Shown here: piece after piece, positions 1-8,910 of the stretch
Numbering within the stretch: the first letter of the stretch is position 1
Layout: every line of letters starts with the position of its first letter
Assembly (NCBI GenBank): GCA_039105265.1
Contig: JAPFFF010000351.1
Location: 1-25,209 of the forward strand
From: Tritrichomonas musculus
Lineage: Eukaryota > Parabasalia > Tritrichomonadida > Tritrichomonadidae
DNA length: 25,209 bases
Reading direction: 5' to 3'
Program-made: the position numbers and the translations under genes
Notes under the pieces: generated by a model
What the model saw: only the letters and a program-made list of their open reading frames with translations
The model's database searches: none
What the model was told of the DNA's origin: nothing

Positions 1-22
1 GCAGTTCTCGTTAGTAGTATAT

Positions 23-73
23 ACGAGTCGGTTTCCGCTGGGGCTGGCACCCCAAGCGTCAACACGAACTCGT
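23..73. repeat. GC-rich imperfect hairpin
   Basis: The outer arms ACGAGT (23-28) and ACTCGT (68-73) are perfect complements. Inside them c29-g30 can pair with c65-g66 and gtt (31-33) with aac (61-63). The innermost stem is CGCTGGGG (36-43) against CCCCAAGCG (50-58) with one bulge, closing a six-base loop. The pairing is read directly from the sequence; any role (terminus, replication or recombination structure) is a guess. Confidence 0.6.
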
Positions 74-76
74 CAT

Positions 77-137
77 AAAAGAAAAAGAAAAGAAAAGAAA
101 AAGAAAAGAAAAGAAAAAAGAAAAAAAAGAAAAAAAT
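77..137. repeat. Purine (A/G) tract
   Basis: About 60 bases of (GAAAA)n-like sequence made almost only of A and G on the plus strand. It separates the hairpin from the 40-bp repeats and is non-coding. Confidence 0.75.
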
Positions 138-160
138 ATTCTTGTTCTCACTACTGCTCC

Positions 161-225
161 CCATCAATGAAACGGCACAGGTACCCCACCCCACAACCGC
201 CCATCTATGAAACGGCACAGGTACC
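161..225 (+). repeat. Two direct repeats, 40-bp period
   Basis: The 25-base segments at 161-185 and 201-225 are identical except for one base and share the core ATGAAACGGCACAGGTACC. The DNA that follows each copy (186-200 and 226-240) is unrelated. The spacing is exactly 40 bp. This may be the edge of a longer subterminal repeat array. Confidence 0.8.
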
Positions 226-244
226 TGCCCCGAGAATCTCGTAC

Positions 245-2866
245 TTATTTCTTCATATATATAGCATCGAAACAAATCATAGAACATTCATCACAATCTA
301 ACTCAATATTATATATATCATAAGCACCAGAAGGTGGGTTAGTGTCTTTAAAGTATATTTCATCCAAATATGACTTTATTTGTTGAGGGTCAGACCATTC
401 AGTTGATATAAATCTAATAAAATGTAGCTTTTGAGTCTTGTCCTTGAATATCAATAAGTACTCCCCATCTGGAACAGGTTCATTATCACCTGTTGGATCA
501 TTATCTAAATTATCAATAATTATGTGTTTCTCACTTGTAAAATAAGAGAATAGAAAATACCTATTATATTCATCAGTGACATCAGTAAATCCTGTATAAT
601 ATGCTTTCCATTCACTATCTGGGTCATTTTTCTCTTCTAATGCAGTTAACCTAGCTTCCATTGCTGCTATAGTATCTTTTAATGCGATATTTTCACCCTC
701 TAATGTCTCTATCCTATGTATAAGTACATCTAGACCTTCATTAGCTTCATCCACAGTAGGGTAATTATCAAACTCAGCCTCTAGCTCATTGACCTTCTCA
801 GCTAACAACTTGAAACAAGGCTTGAGTGAGTCCCTAAACATATTGCTGATATCCATAGCACCACTTAATGTCAAGGTTCCAGTATCAGGGTTGTCATTCT
901 CATCAGTAAAAGGTAGTTCATCTAGTTGCTTATACTCTTCCTCACACCAGGTAATGATAGGTGTTATATCTTTGGTTATGCTTCTTGCTGTAGTACCTGA
1001 CATGAAGTTAATGCTATTTCTAACCAAATCACTCATACCTTTGGTTGACTTATGAGAGAATAACCTTTTAAGGAATCCTCCACCTTTTATGGTAGGAAAG
1101 CTTATACCATCTGGAAATAGCTGCATACCAATAGAACCTATTGATCCAGCAGTACCTGCAACTCCAAAAGCTAATGCTGTCCATGAGACTATACGCAAAT
1201 TATCTACATCATCCTCCAGATGTTGAGTAACTTGTTCAGTCCTTGATACTCTACCTTTTAAGCTTTCCATAACAGTGTTCATTTCGTTAACATCATAGCT
1301 AATAACATCTACATTGTTGGTAACTAAGTTTAAATCACTCCTCATAGTAGTAATATTATCAGCAGTAATTATCTTAGAGGAGGTAATATTATAATCAGTA
1401 TATAAGGTCGTTGCCCCATTAGGATTTGGGGATACTTCATAAAATTGCTGCTTAATGATATACTCGAATGGGTTAGTAGTTGAATCCCAATGAACCTCAT
1501 CTATTGGGTCAACATATTCATCAGCTAAATATATCTTAATATCCCTTGAGTCATTAGTAGTCGAAGCTGCATATGTATATTCAAGCTTTTCACATGAATC
1601 AAGTACACCATGTAAGAACAACCATACCTTGTCTCCTCCATTGCCTTCTTTTCCAGTAGGTCGAACTGAGAACCTATTTGCATTTTTAGAACCTTCAAGG
1701 GTTATATCTAGGTAGAGTTCATCAATAGCACTAGTTTCTAATTTATTAGTCGCATTATTCATCTTATAGCACCTTATTGCTTCAATATCATATCCATCTT
1801 TTGTACCTCCTTGACTTGTTTGATATCCTAGACCATATTTCGAAAAAGGTTCTATCTCCCCTGTCTTTAATTTTACAAAACAGTCTATTTTACACTTACC
1901 TCCATGAATCATGTAATGTAGTATGTTATCAGGAGAGTAGTCATTAGGCTTATTAATCAGTTTCATGTTCCTCTCACTCCTCTTGACTTGTATGTAGGTA
2001 CCATCTTCACCATACTCATTCTCCTTATTTAATCCATTAACTAATCTACCATTGATATGACCTTGTATGTTATCACCTACCCATTTTGTACCATCCCATG
2101 ATAAAAACCACTTATTACCAAAACAATACTCATTAAACCTAAACTCTAAGTCATTAGGTATAGTATATCCAGTATCTATGTTCCATTGAAGTAACCAATA
2201 TTTCTTGTTATCGATCTCAACCTGACTAGTTGATGTAGGCTTATATAAGTATAGTACATCGCTTTTACGTAAACTTAATGCATTATCAGCTTTTATTATA
2301 GAACACTTTATTGCCTTCTCTGTCTGTAAAGAATCAGTTATATATTCATTCATTATGCTCAACTCCCCATTCAGCCACAAGGTATATGGGTTGAAGTCAA
2401 GTTTACTATCAAAAGCTATATTCATATATCCCATAATGGTACTATTATTTATACTGCATCCATTACTACTTTTAGTTATCAAAGGAGAATATACTTGACC
2501 ATCCTTAACATATATGTAGAACTCCTTGACTAAATTACCACTTGTATCATATACTATATTCTTCCTCAAGACAACCTTAAATATATTAGTCTGGGTTTTT
2601 ATTTCATTGAGCTTATTCATGAAGTCTTCAGGCAAATTAACAAACTTAAGGATATTGTAAGTTGTTGTTGAAGACTCAAATGATACATACTGTATATTTT
2701 TATTTTGAATATCAACTTCTGGTAAACCTTCAACCTCATTAAATAAATGACCTGTCTGTACATAGTTATCTAAGTCACCCAAGGTTAATAACTGGCTACC
2801 TTTTCGAGTAGCATCCCCTATCTTAAACTGTATATCTCCTTTAAATCTTGTAGTAGTATCACTCAT
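245..2866 (-). CDS. Large virion surface/fibre-like candidate (873 aa), paralogue of the neighbouring giant gene
   Basis: I do not recognise the family. About residues 194-525 match residues 718-1036 of the gene just upstream. Shared signatures are a 'LYLY(K/R)P' strand, an 'FRF..Y.FG..W.L.WDG..W.G' stretch and 'QQFYEV.P.P', then 'TDYNI.SSKII.ADN', so the two are diverged duplicates. A Gly/Ala-rich hydrophobic stretch near residues 560-590 is followed by IKGGG (from 593), a sequence of the adenain-type cleavage form. A coiled coil (about 669-755) resembles the C-terminus of the paralogue, and about 118 unique residues follow. The start is set at MSDTT because the longer frame would begin inside the upstream gene; that leaves a 19-bp gap ending in CTAAAATG. 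The large modular build suggests a spike, fibre or attachment protein; this is inference. Confidence 0.8.
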   Translation of the reverse strand: MSDTTTRFKGDIQFKIGDATRKGSQLLTLGDLDNYVQTGHLFNEVEGLPEVDIQNKNIQYVSFESSTTTYNILKFVNLPEDFMNKLNEIKTQTNIFKVVLRKNIVYDTSGNLVKEFYIYVKDGQVYSPLITKSSNGCSINNSTIMGYMNIAFDSKLDFNPYTLWLNGELSIMNEYITDSLQTEKAIKCSIIKADNALSLRKSDVLYLYKPTSTSQVEIDNKKYWLLQWNIDTGYTIPNDLEFRFNEYCFGNKWFLSWDGTKWVGDNIQGHINGRLVNGLNKENEYGEDGTYIQVKRSERNMKLINKPNDYSPDNILHYMIHGGKCKIDCFVKLKTGEIEPFSKYGLGYQTSQGGTKDGYDIEAIRCYKMNNATNKLETSAIDELYLDITLEGSKNANRFSVRPTGKEGNGGDKVWLFLHGVLDSCEKLEYTYAASTTNDSRDIKIYLADEYVDPIDEVHWDSTTNPFEYIIKQQFYEVSPNPNGATTLYTDYNITSSKIITADNITTMRSDLNLVTNNVDVISYDVNEMNTVMESLKGRVSRTEQVTQHLEDDVDNLRIVSWTALAFGVAGTAGSIGSIGMQLFPDGISFPTIKGGGFLKRLFSHKSTKGMSDLVRNSINFMSGTTARSITKDITPIITWCEEEYKQLDELPFTDENDNPDTGTLTLSGAMDISNMFRDSLKPCFKLLAEKVNELEAEFDNYPTVDEANEGLDVLIHRIETLEGENIALKDTIAAMEARLTALEEKNDPDSEWKAYYTGFTDVTDEYNRYFLFSYFTSEKHIIIDNLDNDPTGDNEPVPDGEYLLIFKDKTQKLHFIRFISTEWSDPQQIKSYLDEIYFKDTNPPSGAYDIYNIELDCDECSMICFDAIYMKK

Positions 2867-2885
2867 TTTAGTTAAATAAAACTTC

Positions 2886-5800
2886 TCATTCGATGTTAGC
2901 ACATTTAGCTTCAAGTGCCGCAAGTCTTGCCTCAAGAGTATCAATATATGCATCCTTCTGGTCTATCATTTCCTTCACTTCTACTTTAGTAATATAAGCA
3001 GTCATATCTATATCTTCTAATGGATGTTTTGTACTTGACTTATTTTCAAGCTCTTTGATTTTCTCGCACATGAATGCTATTGTACCCTTTAAAGTATCGC
3101 GATATGTCTTTGCAATATTAATACATGTATCAAATGAAACCATCATCTTATCAGCATCCTTCATTGTTATTTCAAGTTCAGGTTCATCATCTGTTTCTTC
3201 ATGATATGCCCATGCAAGAATCTTTTCTAATACATCTTCCTCTGCTAATGTCTCTGGGTTATCATTACGACGGAACCAACTTGGAATATTAAATAATCCT
3301 ATTCTATTTGCTACATATGCTTCTGCTGCTACTCCTGCTATAGCTGCTGCATCACCAGGATGATGTCTAACAAACTGCCATTGACCATGTAAGAACCTTC
3401 TAGCAACATAACCTACTGCTCCCATAATAACTTGAGTAGTTGCACTTATAACACCATCTTGTTGGTACATTTCTATCACTCCATTCACAATATTAATTAC
3501 ATGTAGTCTTCTTCTATCTATTGTAGCAACTACATTTCCATTATATAGTACTTGTGTTATTTCTTCACCAGTTGTTTCATCTAATGTGTCATTAAAAGCT
3601 AAAAGATTACCATGAGAATAAATATTATCCATTAGTTCTCCTCTTTGTTCATCACTCATTTGTTCTATCATTCTTGCTGTTATTGCTGGTGTTGTTCCTG
3701 GTACTGTCCAAGTATCTGTTGTGGCAACAAGGTCATAATGCTGATATCTAACTCCATTTGCATTGACTTCTATCTGTGAATTTATTCCAACAAATCGTAC
3801 TTGACCTCCACTAATATTTGCTGTAGTTGGTGCTGAATAATCAATAGTAGCAACAATTGGATCAATAGTCTCTCCTCTATGATCAATAATATTTATCCAT
3901 GCTTCCATTGTTTGGTCATTCAAGTAAGGTTCTAATCCAATATCTCCATTTTGTACAAATGGTAAATTTAATCGGTCTTGCATAGATAATTGTTCAATAT
4001 CTCTCGCTGTGTATGTTGTTCCTTCCCATTCTATTGACCAATTATTATCAGTAGCTCTATGTATTCTATCTGTCATCTCAATATCAGCTGGTCTTATTAG
4101 AGTCCTTCGTTGAAATACATTATTATGGATAATGAGTTGGTCATTATAAAACAAATCATAAACATTAAACCACTCTCTTCCATGATATTGGATACGTAAG
4201 ATATCAGGATGACTAGCAACTAATGCATTTCGTTCTTCTCTTGTCATATCTGCAATATCTTCTAAGGTATACTGGATTCCAGATATATTGATAACAGGAA
4301 CTTGATTCCTAAGTGCAATCGTAGTTGAAGCTGTATTTGTCATTGTAGTCTGTGGTACAGTTATATCTGTTCGAATCTCATCTGTTTCATCTGTAACAAC
4401 CTGTGGCTGAACTTCTCTATGAGTTCTCTCTAATGATTGCTCAGTGGTTGTGATAGTATTTGTTGCATTATCAGTATCATTATCAGTTATTGTAATCGAG
4501 GATGAATTAATATTTAATGTTTCAGTTCCATTTGTATCTGGTCTATTCCTAAAGAAGTGTAAGACATTCGAACCAAGTGTAGCAATAGCATTTCCTAACT
4601 GAGTCAGTGCATGTGTTGTCGAAAGGACAACCTGTGTAGCTGAGAATGTTGAAATAGCTCCAGCAACAGGATTTTGAACAGTTGTTGTTATTGGTAAAAA
4701 TCTTTCCATAGTCATCTTATCAGCCTTCAAATCAACATTCACCAAAAACTTACCTTGAAAGCCACTACCTCCATCACCTGGATAACCACCACCACCACCA
4801 CCACCTCCTCCACCATTTCCTCCTGGACCTGCTGGGAAAGGTCTTGTTTGATATGTATTAATTGTTACAGAGTTATTGGACATATTTAATGTTGAAAGGG
4901 CACTTGCAATACAAACTGTTGATGCTAAAATATTTAATATACTATTCGCAACTGCTACACCTTGTTTAATACTATCAGTATATTCATTATACATGGCTTG
5001 AATTCTCATTTGTTCAACTAGATTATCAACTGTCTGTTTCAATAAAGCATAATCATAGGCTAATATATCTGTGATTCCACCAACAACATTTAAGTCTCGA
5101 CGCATAGTCATGATATTATCAGCCCATATAATCTTTGATGAATAAATATTATAATCTGTCGATATGGTAGTGCATTTTCTTGGGTCTGGCTCTACTTCAT
5201 AAAATTGTTGTTGAATAATTATATCGAATGGATTAACTTTTACATCAAATTCAAAGAATTCTTTCTCTATATATATTCGAATGTTCTTATGATTAAATCC
5301 TTCAATGATTTTAATGGAATGCCTTTTTTCTCGATGATAATTAAATGATTCGAGACAAGGATTTGACCCATAGGTATGCATAACACCTGAATTAATACAA
5401 TGAGTAGGATGACAATCCCATTTTAATTCAGTTATATTTCCATTTATATTTAGGTCAGCATAAACATATAATCCATCATCTGCATTTAATCCACTTGGCG
5501 CATCAACATACATTCTAGCTTGTTCATATTTATATCCATCTTGAGTAAAAGTACCTGAACCACTTGAATCAAAAGTTGCAGTTATTCCTTCACTTAATAT
5601 GGTTCCATCTTTCTTAACAACCCTCCAATTGGTAAGATAATCTTTCAAGATATGAGCATAATTATCATCATCAGTTAAATCTTCCTTTATTGTTCCTTTT
5701 ATCCATCTCCCAATTCTTTCGTTATGTTTGATTGTTAAAGCAGGAGCACCGTTATTTGTGTTCATGTATGATATCTTTTCTGTACACATGTTTTGACAAT

Positions 5801-8153
5801 TATTTCCTGTCCAATTTTTACCATCCCATGTTAATTCCCAGTTATGACCAAATAGATAGTCTTTGAATCTAAATACTAAATTTAGTGGTATGTCATAATC
5901 TTTATCTATATCCCATCTCATACAATAATAATTGGATTCTTCATACGTCTTAGATGGTCTATATAAATATAACTGGTCTGATTCCTTCAAGGTAAAATAC
6001 TTGGAGTCAGTTGATGGAGTAGAGGGAACAACATCATAGATTGCTTGATATTTGGAGACCAATGAGTTATATTGATTTCGAAATACTTCTAATATATCAT
6101 CATCAATCTCAATTACAATTTTATTTCCATCAGGGTCAACAATATCAAAGCTATTTTCATCATCAGTATTAACAACGTCATTATCATCAACTTCAAGTGT
6201 ACGAGCTTGAGGAGCAGGAGGATGTCGTGTAATCTTATTTAAAATCCATTGGGCACCTCTTCCTATTGGTTCGAAAAGGGCAGCTATTAGAATTACACAT
6301 AAACAAAATGCCCCAACGCCTAAACCCCCAGCGATTGCATATACAAGTATTACGTAAACATACAGAATTAAATCAGCATAACCTCCTATATATTGCCAAA
6401 ATTGAGCATCTATCCAATTTCCGCCTATCTGTATAATATTATTAACTAAATTCGGGTAGTTCATGATAAAATCAACTATGAAGTGCCATAAGTTGCTCCA
6501 AAATAATGTAAATGAGCTATATGCTATTTTAATCATTCGAATTCCTTCATTCTTTAATTCATCAATTTTGTTATTAAGTCTTGGTGTCAATTCTTTTATC
6601 TCATCAATGACCTGATGCAAATCTACATCCTTAAAGTCAGCATCTGCATCTTCTCCTCCAATATAAAAGATTACCCCCACTTTTTCATTATCTTTAACAG
6701 CTTCATATGCAATATCCACAATACTATCAATACCATACCAGATAAAATAAAATAAGTTATATATAATCTTCATAAATTCTTTTGTCGCAAAAGCAATTGT
6801 TTTATAAGTTAATTTAATAGGCTGTTTAGCAAGAGATAGGGTAGTTGAAATGATATTATACAATAAGTCTTTTATCCATCCTATTGTCTCTTTACTATAT
6901 AACCAAAACTTGGATACTGTTAATTTGAGTACTTCTGGTTCTATTATTTTTGGAATCGTATATTCTTCGAGTTTCTTTAATTCATCAATAGGAGGAATTA
7001 CATAAACCATATCTTCTTTGTTAACTAACTCTTTTGGTGGTTCAGTTGGAGTAGGCGTAGGTGTAGGTGTAGGGTCTGGAGTTGGCTCAGGTGTTGGAGT
7101 AGGTGGTGGTGTTTCATCAATTTCTATTTTAACCTCATGTATTTCTGGTTCACCAGTTGTTTTATTAATTAGGCACATGGAAGTATTACCACCTGTTAAG
7201 TTCAAGAGAGTCTCATAACTTATGGTTTGATCATTTAATGCATCTATCCATTTAGTAATATTAGCAGCTGTTGTATTTGTTTTCTCAGCAAAGTCTTTCA
7301 TGTTATTTATCTTTGTCTCATTGACATCAAAGATAGTTTCATTAGTAGTTTCATTAACTTTTAAATCTACATATTTAATGGGCTCAATTTCAGTAAAATC
7401 AACAGTATTATTTTTTATCCACTTTGATATATTATCATTACTTGTACTTAACTCTTTTATTATAGTTTCCATGTTTTTAGGTTTTATTGTATCTGTTCCA
7501 TAGGTAATTGCTTTGGTAGTTTCATCTACATGTTCGACAATTATTTTTAAGTCCTTTAATGTATTCCAATCGATACTTGGAACAATTGCATTATTAACTT
7601 CATCTATATTTTGAATCATTAAATTCATAACATCTAACATACCTTTTTGATTCGCTGTTAATGCTTCTATTAACTTCTTATATGTACTAACATCATATTC
7701 TTCTTCTATTATATCTTTATCACTTATCTCTCCAGTGAAATATTTTAAGGTAGCTCCGGGTGCAATACCAGAATCTACATCTTCCCTCATTTTGGTTAAA
7801 AAGACTTCTAAATTTTTAGCACTGTCTCTTAATCTTTCATATAGTTTATTGAGACTAGCACAATATTGTATTTTTGTCGTTAGTGTACCATCAGTATTCC
7901 ATGTATATATACCTTTACCTCCCATAATGTTAAGAGCACCAAAAGACTCGAGCCCATTTTTATCCAGATAGTCACTAACCAATTTTATGTCTATCTCTTC
8001 CTTATTATATAAGCAACTGAATTTTGGATAATCTTTAGGGTCTCCACCTCTTATGATATCGATGTTGTTTTCATCATTAACACTTATCTCTATGTCTTTG
8101 TCTTTTAGCTTCTCTGTTTCTCCTGATAACAAAGAATAAACTTTAATTGACAT
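2886..8153 (-). CDS. Giant modular protein (1755 aa) with membrane segments, Pro-Thr linker and coiled coil
   Basis: No family is recognised. In order it shows a helical N-terminal region, a Pro-Thr linker (about 347-371), several hydrophobic stretches (about 460-480 and 545-575, and a strong pair at 593-631) that look membrane-inserting, and an acidic Asn/Asp segment. Then come the module shared with the 873-residue neighbour (about 718-1036), a glycine run (about 1108-1126), a long Thr/Asn/Ile-rich beta-type region, and a C-terminal coiled coil (about 1665-1755) that ends like the neighbour's. The start MSIKV is chosen over the longer frame because it gives a compact divergent pair with the plus-strand gene at 8170 and is preceded by CCTAAAATG. 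Size, membrane segments and repeats suggest an envelope, fusion or attachment protein; this is inference. Confidence 0.8.
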   Translation of the reverse strand: MSIKVYSLLSGETEKLKDKDIEISVNDENNIDIIRGGDPKDYPKFSCLYNKEEIDIKLVSDYLDKNGLESFGALNIMGGKGIYTWNTDGTLTTKIQYCASLNKLYERLRDSAKNLEVFLTKMREDVDSGIAPGATLKYFTGEISDKDIIEEEYDVSTYKKLIEALTANQKGMLDVMNLMIQNIDEVNNAIVPSIDWNTLKDLKIIVEHVDETTKAITYGTDTIKPKNMETIIKELSTSNDNISKWIKNNTVDFTEIEPIKYVDLKVNETTNETIFDVNETKINNMKDFAEKTNTTAANITKWIDALNDQTISYETLLNLTGGNTSMCLINKTTGEPEIHEVKIEIDETPPPTPTPEPTPDPTPTPTPTPTEPPKELVNKEDMVYVIPPIDELKKLEEYTIPKIIEPEVLKLTVSKFWLYSKETIGWIKDLLYNIISTTLSLAKQPIKLTYKTIAFATKEFMKIIYNLFYFIWYGIDSIVDIAYEAVKDNEKVGVIFYIGGEDADADFKDVDLHQVIDEIKELTPRLNNKIDELKNEGIRMIKIAYSSFTLFWSNLWHFIVDFIMNYPNLVNNIIQIGGNWIDAQFWQYIGGYADLILYVYVILVYAIAGGLGVGAFCLCVILIAALFEPIGRGAQWILNKITRHPPAPQARTLEVDDNDVVNTDDENSFDIVDPDGNKIVIEIDDDILEVFRNQYNSLVSKYQAIYDVVPSTPSTDSKYFTLKESDQLYLYRPSKTYEESNYYCMRWDIDKDYDIPLNLVFRFKDYLFGHNWELTWDGKNWTGNNCQNMCTEKISYMNTNNGAPALTIKHNERIGRWIKGTIKEDLTDDDNYAHILKDYLTNWRVVKKDGTILSEGITATFDSSGSGTFTQDGYKYEQARMYVDAPSGLNADDGLYVYADLNINGNITELKWDCHPTHCINSGVMHTYGSNPCLESFNYHREKRHSIKIIEGFNHKNIRIYIEKEFFEFDVKVNPFDIIIQQQFYEVEPDPRKCTTISTDYNIYSSKIIWADNIMTMRRDLNVVGGITDILAYDYALLKQTVDNLVEQMRIQAMYNEYTDSIKQGVAVANSILNILASTVCIASALSTLNMSNNSVTINTYQTRPFPAGPGGNGGGGGGGGGGYPGDGGSGFQGKFLVNVDLKADKMTMERFLPITTTVQNPVAGAISTFSATQVVLSTTHALTQLGNAIATLGSNVLHFFRNRPDTNGTETLNINSSSITITDNDTDNATNTITTTEQSLERTHREVQPQVVTDETDEIRTDITVPQTTMTNTASTTIALRNQVPVINISGIQYTLEDIADMTREERNALVASHPDILRIQYHGREWFNVYDLFYNDQLIIHNNVFQRRTLIRPADIEMTDRIHRATDNNWSIEWEGTTYTARDIEQLSMQDRLNLPFVQNGDIGLEPYLNDQTMEAWINIIDHRGETIDPIVATIDYSAPTTANISGGQVRFVGINSQIEVNANGVRYQHYDLVATTDTWTVPGTTPAITARMIEQMSDEQRGELMDNIYSHGNLLAFNDTLDETTGEEITQVLYNGNVVATIDRRRLHVINIVNGVIEMYQQDGVISATTQVIMGAVGYVARRFLHGQWQFVRHHPGDAAAIAGVAAEAYVANRIGLFNIPSWFRRNDNPETLAEEDVLEKILAWAYHEETDDEPELEITMKDADKMMVSFDTCINIAKTYRDTLKGTIAFMCEKIKELENKSSTKHPLEDIDMTAYITKVEVKEMIDQKDAYIDTLEARLAALEAKCANIE

Positions 8154-8169
8154 TTTAGGATATAATAAA

Positions 8170-8910
8170 ATGCTAGTATCAGTACAAAGCACAAATGCAG
8201 ATGAATATAATAAGGTATCGGTTAATTTAGATATACCTTGGAAGTGTAAATATGTCAAGTATTATGTATCTTCATTAAGCACCTTGAGTAATATTCTGTT
8301 AACCAATGATGAAGATTATATTGAGATGTCAAGTGATTCAGTACCTATTAAAGCCTATTTTCGAACTCCTAAATTTTCTTATACAATCAAAGAATTACAA
8401 TCGGTATTAAATTTAATGTCTTGGTTTCAATGGGAGTATAAACAAGAAACAAGAACATTCCAAATAAAAACCACAATGAAGACTACCATTACGTCTTTAA
8501 CTCATCGAGCTGCATTAGTAACTGGTCTTTATAATACTCCATTGCCTTTAGAGTTACCTGCTAATACAACCTATATAATAAAAGATATACCAATATTAAA
8601 TCATACTAAGTTGTATCTAGTATCACTACAAGGTAATGCCATATACTCGAATATAGGTGAACAGCAATATACACCTTCAGTTATAGGTACAATAAATACC
8701 TTCACTGTAGATAAGAAACCACTTATATATGATTTCGAGACTGAGGGTAAGCCTTTAAAAATAAAAACATTTACAGATTCATTAAAGTTTTTAGAATTAA
8801 GTTTAGTAGATTTTCAATACCAGCCGATATTGTTAAAAAGTCCTTTGTTCATAACTATCAAAATTAAACCATCCAACTCGACTGATATCAATGATGTTAT
8901 AACTAAGTAA
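8170..8910 (+). CDS. Beta-rich protein, possible minor capsid/jelly-roll protein (246 aa)
   Basis: The sequence is dominated by alternating hydrophobic and polar residues typical of beta sheet, and it ends with paired strands around 'LKFLELSLVDFQYQ' and 'PLFITIKIKP'. That ending resembles the C-terminal strands of small jelly-roll capsid proteins in Polintons and related viruses. It is the only plus-strand gene in the left 13 kb. It starts 16 bp from the divergent giant gene and overlaps the 3' end of the polymerase gene by 8 bp. The start region is GATATAATAAAATG, without Inr, like the other virion genes. It could instead be a fibre-associated or unrelated beta protein; the 334-residue gene at 21623 is the competing minor capsid candidate. 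Confidence 0.8.
   Translation: MLVSVQSTNADEYNKVSVNLDIPWKCKYVKYYVSSLSTLSNILLTNDEDYIEMSSDSVPIKAYFRTPKFSYTIKELQSVLNLMSWFQWEYKQETRTFQIKTTMKTTITSLTHRAALVTGLYNTPLPLELPANTTYIIKDIPILNHTKLYLVSLQGNAIYSNIGEQQYTPSVIGTINTFTVDKKPLIYDFETEGKPLKIKTFTDSLKFLELSLVDFQYQPILLKSPLFITIKIKPSNSTDINDVITK

Larger units (their letters stand above)
1..244. other. Non-coding left end, candidate terminal/subterminal region
   Basis: No open reading frame is credible here. The stretch holds in order a GC-rich imperfect hairpin (23-73), an almost pure A/G tract (about 77-137), two direct repeats with a 40-bp period (161-225) and a short palindrome CGAGAATCTCG (231-241) touching the end of the first gene. The base composition of 1-75 and 150-240 is clearly more GC-rich than the coding DNA that follows. 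Repeat-rich non-coding DNA at one end is what a Polinton terminal region would look like, but without the other end I cannot show it is an inverted repeat rather than host flank. Confidence 0.5.

Noticed and set aside
7-73. tRNA or tRNA-like gene at the left end
   Set aside because: The fold is a single long imperfect stem; no T-arm GTTCRA motif or anticodon arm is present.
2594-2620. KTQT in the 873-residue protein and IQTD in the 334-residue protein as LC8 motifs
   Set aside because: They lie in regions that look folded and lack the Gly-led core of the other copies, so they were not counted.
4780-4830. Trinucleotide (ACC)n repeat as an independent repeat element
   Set aside because: It is simply the codon run for the poly-glycine stretch of the giant protein.
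7040-7112. GT-rich plus-strand microsatellite or Gly/Val-rich frame (7018-7218)
   Set aside because: It is the complement of the Pro-Thr linker codons of the giant gene.
2886-8153. Several (M/I/L)XGG sites in the giant protein as protease sites
   Set aside because: There are at least five matches, but they are scattered, some in membrane-like or folded regions, so chance matches cannot be separated from real ones. Only the pVI-like site has positional support.
8154-8258. Longer N-terminal start for the giant gene
   Set aside because: It would overlap the divergent gene at 8170 over much of its 5' end. The start at 8153 has the CTAAAATG context seen in other genes. The same logic moved the starts of the genes at 2866, 12187 and 14828.
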